From Bacteroidales bacterium (GTDB taxonomy: Bacteria; Bacteroidota; Bacteroidia; Bacteroidales; UBA7960), in contig SKSI01000178.1 of assembly GCA_007123065.1 (NCBI GenBank), positions 1-5,828 on the forward strand: 5,828 nucleotides of DNA. The letters are read 5' to 3'. The position numbers were made by a program, and so were the translations under genes. The notes beneath the pieces were generated by a model, which made no database searches, was not told where the DNA came from, and worked only from the letters and a program-made list of their open reading frames with translations. Below, piece by piece: positions 1-5,023 of this stretch (position 1 is the first letter of the stretch; every line of letters begins with the position of its first letter).

Positions 1-1097
1 ACCGTGAGCAGCATCAGGTGATCACTCCGGAGACCAAAATGAGCCTGCTGACGGCAAGTCCCGGACCCGACCTTTATTCTGTATTTGGTCACAGCGCGTT
101 TTGGGTATATGACCCCACAACAGGAATTGATGAGGTGTATAACTGGGGAACGTTCGACTTTGACACACCAAACTTTTATTTGTTGTTCCTGCGCGGTCAA
201 CTGGAATATAGGCTTACCATCACTTCATTATACAGTTTCTTGCACAGCTACCGGAATGACGGGCGTGCTGTCCACGAACAAGTGCTGAACCTTTCTTACG
301 AAGAAAAATTGCGTATATACGAATTTCTTTCAGAAAACAGGCGTCCGGAAAACATCCACTACCTCTATGATTTTTTTTATGACAACTGTGCTACCAGGGT
401 GCGCGACCTGGTTGATCAGGAATTACAAATTGACTGGGGGCCTGATCCGCACCCCCATGAGGAAAGGACACTGCGCGACATGCTTAAGCCTTACGTCAGT
501 CACATCCCCTGGATCAGCTTTGGTATAGATATCCTGCTTGGAATTCCGTCCGACAAAGTTGCTACCCCGTGGGAATATATGTTTCTTCCCGATGAGATGG
601 CCATCGCTTTTCAACATGCACGACATAAAGACGGCAGCCTGCTGGTAATCACCCAAAATGAATTGTTGCCATTGAATATGACACACGGCAAACCCTTTCC
701 GGTCACCCCTCTCCGGTTGTTCTGGGCGTTGCTGATATTGGGAGGTCTCAGCCTGTTCAAACCAAAACTGACCCGATATATTGAAGTGCCGTTTTTCATG
801 ACGTTAGGAATTACCGGGTTGCTCGTGTTTTTTATGTGGTTTCTTTCAGACCACCTGTCTACATCAACCAACCTGAATCTGCTTTGGGCACTTCCAACCC
901 ACCTGTATTTCGTGTTCCGGAATGATCGCTCACGATGGCCAAAACTGTATTTCAAATTTGTTTTTATTGCAGGTTTATTATTCATGGTATTCTGGCCATG
1001 GTTGCCACAAGATCTTCATCCAGCCTTTGTCCCAATAATCGGGCTGATGACTTTATTTGCATTCAGACGGACATTCTGGCTAAACAAATATGAATAA
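1..1097 (+). CDS. DUF4105 (Lnb N-terminal-like) membrane protein, 5' partial
   Basis: The reading frame is open to the left edge (first full codon at position 3), so the start and the expected signal peptide lie outside. The GTG at 18 is the first possible start inside the window but falls within conserved family sequence (ITPETK..LLTASPG), so I do not use it as the start. Numbering from that GTG, the DUF4105 domain spans about residues 3-215. It shows SVFGHSAFWVYDP (H25), YNWGTFDFDTPNFY (42-54) and YDFFYDNCATRVRD (C124). The paired His and Cys motifs are the family hallmark and suggest a papain-like or NlpC/P60-like hydrolase fold, which is inference. Hydrophobic stretches near 231-248, 257-276, 285-300, 311-328 and 335-350 look like membrane segments, so the domain probably faces the periplasm with a C-terminal membrane anchor. 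No substrate is established for this type. The family call is firm; the function is unknown. Confidence 0.88.
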   Translation, partial: REQHQVITPETKMSLLTASPGPDLYSVFGHSAFWVYDPTTGIDEVYNWGTFDFDTPNFYLLFLRGQLEYRLTITSLYSFLHSYRNDGRAVHEQVLNLSYEEKLRIYEFLSENRRPENIHYLYDFFYDNCATRVRDLVDQELQIDWGPDPHPHEERTLRDMLKPYVSHIPWISFGIDILLGIPSDKVATPWEYMFLPDEMAIAFQHARHKDGSLLVITQNELLPLNMTHGKPFPVTPLRLFWALLILGGLSLFKPKLTRYIEVPFFMTLGITGLLVFFMWFLSDHLSTSTNLNLLWALPTHLYFVFRNDRSRWPKLYFKFVFIAGLLFMVFWPWLPQDLHPAFVPIIGLMTLFAFRRTFWLNKYE

Positions 1098-1122
1098 GAC
1101 CTAACTACTGTCAATATTTTCC

Positions 1123-1130
1123 TATTTTTG
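1123..1130 (+). promoter_or_regulatory. Bacteroidota -7 promoter element before cysH
   Basis: TATTTTTG matches the TAnnTTTG -7 consensus of the Bacteroidota housekeeping sigma factor and lies 17 bases before the cysH ATG. No TTTG is found at the expected distance (about 20 bases) upstream, so only half of the promoter is supported. If used, the cysH leader would be only about 10-15 nt. The alternative is co-transcription from the upstream gene, since the gap is 50 bases and I see no terminator in it. Confidence 0.5.
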
Positions 1131-1147
1131 CCTGAGAAACAATCATT

Positions 1148-1789
1148 ATGCAGACAAAGAGGATTGCTGATAAAATCATTCATTACAAGGAAAAAGGGAT
1201 GCGCGTATTTGCCACATCCAGTTTTCAGACAAACAGCGTTGTGCTCCTGCATATAATAAGCCGGACAGATCCGGGCATTCCTATCTATTTCATCAATACG
1301 GGATTTCATTTCCCTGAGACCATTCGATATAAGGACGAGATAACGCGCCTGCTCAAGATACGCGTAATTGACCTCCTGCCACACGTGCCGAAGAATATGC
1401 AGCGGAGTCCGGCCGGCGACCTGATGTTTACCTTCGACCCCGACTATTGCTGTTTTCTGAATAAAGTGCAACCTGTTGAGGCTTTACTGGAACAGTATGA
1501 TGTCTGGATCAATGGCGTCCGTGCCGATCAAAACTCCAACCGGGGAAATTTCAGCGAGGAAGCGCGCACAAAACACAACACGTTGAGGTATCACCCGCTT
1601 TTAGACTGGAGCAGTCAGGATATGAAGAATTATATTGAATTGTACAGTTTGCCCAGCCATCCCTTGGAAGAAAAGGGCTACAAAAGCATTGGCTGTGAGC
1701 CCTGCACACGGCCGGTTAACGGTGATGATGCACGCGATGGCCGCTGGGCAGGATTGAAAAAAACGGAATGCGGATTGCATATAGGTTGA
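1148..1789 (+). CDS. cysH: Adenylyl-sulfate (APS) reductase, iron-sulfur type
   Basis: The product is a 213-residue cytoplasmic enzyme that reduces APS (adenosine 5'-phosphosulfate) to sulfite and AMP, using thioredoxin as reductant, in assimilatory sulfate reduction. The PAPS/APS reductase fold is shown by the nucleotide-binding SSFQTNSVVLLH (24-35), the INTGFHFPET segment (49-58) and GVRADQNSNR (123-132). C101-C102 and C183-x2-C186 are the four cysteines that bind the [4Fe-4S] cluster in APS-type enzymes and are absent from PAPS-type enzymes such as that of E. coli. C208 in KTECGLH is the catalytic cysteine. Length is at the short end of the family but all key residues are present. ATG 1148 is supported by its position 17 bases after a -7 element; no Shine-Dalgarno is visible. 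No cysD, cysN, sulfite reductase or transporter gene lies beside it. Its TGA stop lies inside the first unit of the downstream repeat array, so the tail after ECGLH is only two residues. Confidence 0.93.
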   Translation: MQTKRIADKIIHYKEKGMRVFATSSFQTNSVVLLHIISRTDPGIPIYFINTGFHFPETIRYKDEITRLLKIRVIDLLPHVPKNMQRSPAGDLMFTFDPDYCCFLNKVQPVEALLEQYDVWINGVRADQNSNRGNFSEEARTKHNTLRYHPLLDWSSQDMKNYIELYSLPSHPLEEKGYKSIGCEPCTRPVNGDDARDGRWAGLKKTECGLHIG

Positions 1790-1953
1790 TTGGTTTATTG
1801 GATGATTGGATGATTGGATGATTGGTTCATTGGATGATTGGTTCATTGGATGATTGGTTCATTGGATGATTGGTTCATTGGATGATTGGTTCATTGGATG
1901 ATTGGTTCATTGGTTGATTGGTTCATTGGATGATTGGTTCATTGGATGATTGG
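1786..1953 (+). repeat. 8-bp tandem repeat array, G/T-rich, 21 units
   Basis: There are 21 contiguous 8-bp units, all ending in ATTGG. Counting by eye gives ATGATTGG x10, TTCATTGG x8, TTGATTGG x2 and TTTATTGG x1, with no insertion or deletion breaking the register. From 1818 onward ATGATTGG and TTCATTGG alternate, making a 16-bp higher-order unit, apart from a TTG variant at 1914. The array begins inside the last codons of cysH and is followed without unique sequence by an A/C-rich array. There are no spacers, so it is a microsatellite-like array and not CRISPR. It contains no recognisable promoter element. Confidence 0.97.
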
Positions 1954-1955
1954 TT

Positions 1956-2027
1956 CAAATCAACAATTAAACAATTCAACAATTAAACGATTAAACGATT
2001 CAACAATTCAACAATTCAACAATCACC
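1956..2027 (+). repeat. 8-bp tandem repeat array, A/C-rich, ending at a start codon
   Basis: Seven consecutive 8-bp units from 1964 to 2019 fit C[AG]ATT[AC]AA: CAATTAAA, CAATTCAA, CAATTAAA, CGATTAAA, CGATTCAA, CAATTCAA, CAATTCAA. Degenerate units at 1956-1963 (CAAATCAA) and 2020-2027 (CAATCACC) keep the register. The ATG of the epimerase gene follows directly, so this array is the whole region where a ribosome-binding site would lie. It is A-rich and lacks any Shine-Dalgarno, which suits Bacteroidota translation starts. Read on the minus strand the unit is TTGAATTG, close to the TTGATTGG type of the neighbouring array. Confidence 0.93.
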
Positions 2028-2948
2028 ATGAAAATATTGATTACAGGGGGAGCGGGTTACATTGGAAATGAATTAATTCCGGAGTTGTTAAAAAATCCGG
2101 AGGTAGAGCGCATTTTGATCTACGACAACCTGAGCCGGAAGAATTACAACCTTTTTCTTGACACACGCCTCGACCCACATAAGTTGCAGTTGATCCAGGG
2201 CGAGTTGCTTGACTCGCGCAAACTCAGGCAGGTGCTGCAGGGGGTTGATGTCGTTTATCACCTTGCAGCAAAGGTGTCTACCCCACTGGCTACTGAGAAT
2301 TCGCATCTGTTTGAACAAATCAACCATTGGGGTACTGCCGAGTTGGTATATGCCGTGGAAGAGAGTGCGGTGAAAAAGTTCGTATATCTCAGCACGACGT
2401 CTGTTTATGGTGCTTCCGAAGAGATGAATGACGTAACCACGCCACCAGATCCAAAGACCTTTTACGGGAGCAGCAAGCTTCGCGGGGAAGCACATGTGGA
2501 GCGTCTTTTTGATAAGATGGATGCCTGGATCATTCGTTCCGGTAATGTTTATGGATACAGTCCAAGCGTCCGTTTTGACGCGGTCATAAACCGTTTTATG
2601 TTCGCAGCCAATTTCATCGGCAGGATACAGATCACCGGGAACGGCAAACAGCAACGCGCGTTTATCCATGTCGACAAAGTTGCGAATACGCTTGCAAACC
2701 TCTTAACCCACAAACTACCTTCCGGCACATACAACCTGAGCGAGCACAACATCTCTATCGAGAACATTGCCAGTGTGATCCAGGATATCTACCCCGGCAT
2801 GGAGATGATCTTCGTGAACCAGCACCTGGTCATGCGTGAGATCAAAGTGATTCCTGATGAACGGATCTTACATCTGATGAACATCCCTCCCATCTCCTTC
2901 AAAAAAGAACTTGAAAACTTCAAAGATAATTTTGCCTTTTCGCTATAG
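2028..2948 (+). CDS. NAD-dependent epimerase/dehydratase (extended SDR)
   Basis: This is a 306-residue extended short-chain dehydrogenase/reductase, the family that epimerises, dehydrates or reduces nucleotide sugars and related substrates in the cytoplasm. The Rossmann dinucleotide-binding motif GGAGYIG is at 7-13, with D33 ending the second strand as expected for NAD preference. Other landmarks are HLAA (78-81), LSTTSVYG (121-128) with the catalytic Thr/Ser at about T124, the catalytic pair Y146-x3-K150 in FYGSSK, and RSGNVYG (170-176). All catalytic positions are intact and length is normal. The substrate cannot be read from the sequence; UDP-sugar epimerase-like activity is a guess, and no glycan genes adjoin it. 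ATG 2028 begins MKILITGGAG, which places the glycine motif correctly. No promoter element is visible in the repeat-filled upstream gap, so expression may depend on read-through from cysH. Confidence 0.88.
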   Translation: MKILITGGAGYIGNELIPELLKNPEVERILIYDNLSRKNYNLFLDTRLDPHKLQLIQGELLDSRKLRQVLQGVDVVYHLAAKVSTPLATENSHLFEQINHWGTAELVYAVEESAVKKFVYLSTTSVYGASEEMNDVTTPPDPKTFYGSSKLRGEAHVERLFDKMDAWIIRSGNVYGYSPSVRFDAVINRFMFAANFIGRIQITGNGKQQRAFIHVDKVANTLANLLTHKLPSGTYNLSEHNISIENIASVIQDIYPGMEMIFVNQHLVMREIKVIPDERILHLMNIPPISFKKELENFKDNFAFSL

Positions 2949-2954
2949 ATGTAC

Positions 2955-2974
2955 GGGCGAAAGATTTTTCGCCC
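2955..2974 (+). terminator. Hairpin after the epimerase gene, possible terminator
   Basis: GGGCGAAA (2955-2962) and TTTCGCCC (2967-2974) are perfect complements around a GATT loop, starting 7 bases after the epimerase stop codon. T-rich sequence follows (2976-2992) but is interrupted, so intrinsic termination is plausible and not certain. From memory, similar G-C-rich palindromes with a CGAAA...TTTCG centre occur as dispersed intergenic repeats in Bacteroidota, so this could instead be one such element. The position between two transcription units fits a terminator. Confidence 0.5.
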
Positions 2975-2994
2975 CTTCGTTTAAACTTTTTTCC

Positions 2995-3002
2995 TATCTT
3001 TG
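2995..3002 (+). promoter_or_regulatory. Upstream -7 promoter element of the rplM operon (P1)
   Basis: TATCTTTG is an exact TAnnTTTG match, and the shared core continues as GCACCC to 3007. No TTTG lies about 20 bases upstream, where the terminator-like hairpin sits instead, so the -33 element is missing or diverged. A start near 3006-3010 would give a leader of about 175 nt that includes the palindrome at 3051-3076. Confidence 0.55.
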
Positions 3003-3050
3003 CACCCTGATTTTTGAGCCCGTTTTATTATCTCAGCATACAATCCGCTA

Positions 3051-3076
3051 TTTATTAACAATTTGTTGTTAATAAA
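3051..3076. repeat. Perfect inverted repeat, 11-bp arms
   Basis: The left arm TTTATTAACAA (3051-3061) and right arm TTGTTAATAAA (3066-3076) are exact reverse complements around a TTTG loop. The element ends directly before the TTTG -33 box of the second rplM promoter (3077-3080). It could be an operator for a dimeric regulator, or a hairpin in transcripts from P1. The stem is nearly all A-T and is followed by TTTG, not a T run, so a terminator is less likely. Confidence 0.85.
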
Positions 3077-3108
3077 TTTGCTGGAACCGAAACTTAATTT
3101 TATCTTTG
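3077..3108 (+). promoter_or_regulatory. Main promoter of the rplM operon (P2)
   Basis: TTTG at 3077-3080 and TATCTTTG at 3101-3108, 20 bases apart, match the complete Bacteroidota promoter (TTTG, about 20 bases, TAnnTTTG). Transcription would begin near 3112-3115, giving a leader of roughly 70 nt before rplM. This is the best-formed promoter in the window and fits the high expression expected of ribosomal protein genes. Confidence 0.8.
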
Positions 3109-3111
3109 CAC

Positions 3112-3151
3112 CCCCTAAAAAGGGGCATCAGGTGCATTTTAATGAACTGAT
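3112..3151 (+). promoter_or_regulatory. Two adjacent hairpins in the rplM leader
   Basis: Hairpin 1 pairs CCCCT (3112-3116) with AGGGG (3121-3125) around an AAAA loop and would sit at the very 5' end of the P2 transcript. Hairpin 2 pairs ATCAG (3127-3131) with CTGAT (3147-3151), with an inner CAT/ATG pairing (3135-3137 with 3142-3144). The 31 bases before the ATG appear unstructured and A-rich. The first hairpin could stabilise the mRNA, and the pair could form a ribosomal-protein autoregulation site. Both roles are inference, and short stems like these also arise by chance. Confidence 0.4.
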
Positions 3152-3182
3152 TTAAAACAGAGACACAGCAAATAAGCCAAAA

Positions 3183-3638
3183 ATGAATACATTAAGTTAC
3201 AAGACTGTCTCGGCAAACAAGGCCACTGTAAATAAGGAGTGGGTACTTGTGGATGCTGCTGACCAGGTATTGGGGCGGTTAGCCACTAAGGTGGCTGTGC
3301 TCCTGAGGGGCAAGTTGAAGCCCAACTATACGCCGCACGTTGATTGCGGTGATAATGTGATTATCATCAACGCTGAGAAAATCCGGCTTACCGGCAACAA
3401 GTGGGATCAAAAAGAATACGTTCGCCACACAGGTTACCCTGGAGGTCAGCGTTTTACATCAGCCAAGGAGATGATGGCAAAGAAACCTACTGCTATGGTT
3501 GAAAAAGCCATCAAGGGGATGTTACCCAAAAACCGTTTGGGCAGCCAGTTGTTTCGCAACCTATGGGTTTATGAAGGGGACACACATCCACATGAAGCAC
3601 AGCAACCTAAAGTAATCAACATCAATTCAATCAGATAA
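3183..3638 (+). CDS. rplM: Ribosomal protein uL13 (50S)
   Basis: This 151-residue large-subunit protein binds 23S rRNA early in 50S assembly. Family landmarks seen are WVLVDAADQVLGRLAT (20-35), the PNYTPHVDCGDNVIIINAEKI segment starting at 48, the GYPGG motif (84-88), and the segment from about 112 to 134 with KGMLPKNRLG and LFRNLWVYEGDTHPH. Length is normal. It is the first gene of the rplM-rpsI-rpsB-tsf cluster, behind two promoter elements. The start follows an A-rich stretch (GCCAAAAATG) with no Shine-Dalgarno, as expected in this phylum. The next gene starts 4 bases after its stop, so translational coupling is likely. Confidence 0.98.
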   Translation: MNTLSYKTVSANKATVNKEWVLVDAADQVLGRLATKVAVLLRGKLKPNYTPHVDCGDNVIIINAEKIRLTGNKWDQKEYVRHTGYPGGQRFTSAKEMMAKKPTAMVEKAIKGMLPKNRLGSQLFRNLWVYEGDTHPHEAQQPKVININSIR

Positions 3639-3642
3639 GAAC

Positions 3643-4029
3643 ATGGAAGTTATCAATACCTCAGGCAGAAGGAAAACTGCTGTTGCAAGAATATACATGC
3701 AGCCTGGCAATGGCAACATAACCGTGAACAAGAAGGAGTACGAAGAATACTTCACCACCGGCATTCTCCGGTATATGGTAAAACAGGCTTTTGAAGTTAC
3801 AAACAATCAAGGGAAATATGATGTCAAGGTCAACCTGAATGGAGGTGGCATCAGGGGGCAGGCTGAGGCACTCAGGCTTGCAATCTCCAAAGCCCTTGTA
3901 GAAATTGATGCTGAACACAGGCCTCCGCTAAAGGCCAAAGGCTTGTTGCGCCGTGACCCGCGCATGGTTGAAAGAAAGAAGCCCGGTCAACCCAAAGCAA
4001 GGAAAAAATTCCAGTTCAGCAAACGTTAA
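3643..4029 (+). CDS. rpsI: Ribosomal protein uS9 (30S)
   Basis: This 128-residue small-subunit protein lies in the 30S head, with its C-terminal tail reaching the P-site tRNA. Visible landmarks are the N-terminal SGRRKTAVARIY (7-18), GNGNITVNKKEYEEYF (22-37), the conserved GGGIRGQAEALRLAISKALV (67-86), RRDPRMVERKKPGQPKARKK (103-122), and the terminal FQFSKR. The invariant final Ser-Lys-Arg, which contacts tRNA, is intact. It lies 4 bases after rplM, the usual partner order in bacteria. The gap to rpsB is 30 bases and contains no full promoter match. Confidence 0.98.
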   Translation: MEVINTSGRRKTAVARIYMQPGNGNITVNKKEYEEYFTTGILRYMVKQAFEVTNNQGKYDVKVNLNGGGIRGQAEALRLAISKALVEIDAEHRPPLKAKGLLRRDPRMVERKKPGQPKARKKFQFSKR

Positions 4030-4059
4030 ACCAATTATCAGAACATTTTATCTTACATC

Positions 4060-4989
4060 ATGGCAAGAACAACTTATAACGAATTACTGGATGCCGGCGT
4101 ACATTTTGGCCACCTAAAACGCAAGTGGAACCCCAACATGGCACCATATATCTTCATGGAGCGCAATGGTATCCATATCATCGACCTCAATAAAACCATC
4201 ACCAAAATCGATGAAGCTGCCAATGCACTCAAGCAGATTGCCAAATCGGGCAAAAAAATCCTTTTTGTTGCAACAAAAAAACAGGCCAAAGACACTGTTG
4301 CCGAGCTGATAAAGCCCATCAACATGCCTTACGTAACTGAAAGGTGGCCTGGTGGCATGCTTACAAATTTTGCTACCATCCGCAAGGCGGTGAAGAAAAT
4401 GGGAGCTATTGACAAAATGGCTACAGACGGCACATTTGACAATATGTCCAAACGTGAACGTCTTCAGGTGATGCGTGAACGCGCCAAACTTGAAAAGCTG
4501 CTCGGTAGCATTTCAGACCTTAACAGGCTTCCTGCTGCAGTTTTCGTGGTCGACATTTGTAAAGAACACATCGCGATAGCAGAGGCCAAAAAGCTTAACA
4601 TCCCAACATTTGCAATCGTTGACACCAACGCAAATCCATTGGATGTTGACTTCCCGATCCCTGCAAACGATGACGCATCAAAATCTATTCACATCATCGT
4701 TAAACTGATGGTTGAAGCCGTTGAAGAGGGCCTTGCAGAACGCAAAATGGCCAAAGACAAGGCTGCTGAAGAGGAAGAGGAAAGGGAGATGGAAGAGGAA
4801 AAAGAAAGAAAGCGGCTGAAGGCTATTGATGAAGCTGATGATGAGGACCTGACCGAAGATGAACTGGCTGTTAAAAAAGCACGTTTGGCAAAAAAAGCCA
4901 AGATGGACCAGGATGATGCTTCAGAAGGCCGGGGCGGAAAACCCGGGGCAAAAAGACCGGGAGGCAGACGCCCGAGGAAACAACAGTAA
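4060..4989 (+). CDS. rpsB: Ribosomal protein uS2 (30S) with long charged C-terminal tail
   Basis: This small-subunit protein sits at the head-body junction near the mRNA exit and helps recruit bS1 where that protein is present. The conserved core (about 1-228) shows LLDAGVHFGHLKRKWNPNM (9-27), IHIIDLNKT (38-46), VTERWPGGMLTNF (92-104) and IVDTNANP (186-193). At 309 residues it is roughly 60-80 longer than many bacterial S2 proteins. The extra part is a two-part tail: a Glu/Lys-rich, probably helical stretch (about 229-285) containing AAEEEEEREMEEEKERK, then a Gly/Arg/Lys/Pro-rich basic end (about 289-309). Tail extensions of S2 occur in Bacteroidota, so this need not be an assembly error, and the frame is uninterrupted. 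rpsB followed by tsf is conserved across most bacteria. Confidence 0.97.
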   Translation: MARTTYNELLDAGVHFGHLKRKWNPNMAPYIFMERNGIHIIDLNKTITKIDEAANALKQIAKSGKKILFVATKKQAKDTVAELIKPINMPYVTERWPGGMLTNFATIRKAVKKMGAIDKMATDGTFDNMSKRERLQVMRERAKLEKLLGSISDLNRLPAAVFVVDICKEHIAIAEAKKLNIPTFAIVDTNANPLDVDFPIPANDDASKSIHIIVKLMVEAVEEGLAERKMAKDKAAEEEEEREMEEEKERKRLKAIDEADDEDLTEDELAVKKARLAKKAKMDQDDASEGRGGKPGAKRPGGRRPRKQQ

Positions 4990-5023
4990 AACCAATTGTT
5001 CAATATAATAAATCAAATATAAA

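Noticed and set aside
18..20. GTG as the true start of the DUF4105 gene
   Set aside because: The frame stays open upstream and family sequence already begins here, with no room for the expected signal peptide.
1016..1471. Minus-strand 151-codon frame opposite cysH
   Set aside because: It overlaps well-conserved cysH and the DUF4105 C-terminus on the other strand, and its product resembles no family I know.
1601..1846. Minus-strand reading frame through the repeat array and cysH
   Set aside because: Its N-terminus is only translated repeat (Asn/Gln/Ser/Pro-rich) and the rest is antisense to conserved cysH sequence.
1786..2027. CRISPR array
   Set aside because: The units are 8 bp and contiguous, with no unique spacers and no cas genes nearby.
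2088..2669. Minus-strand 193-codon frame opposite the epimerase gene
   Set aside because: It is antisense to intact SDR motifs; its length reflects codon bias of the real gene.
3051..3076. Rho-independent terminator
   Set aside because: The stem is almost entirely A-T and no T run follows; an operator or RNA hairpin is more likely.
4766..4815. Shine-Dalgarno-like purine-rich runs within rpsB
   Set aside because: They are GAA/GAG codons of the acidic tail and no start codon with a conserved frame follows.
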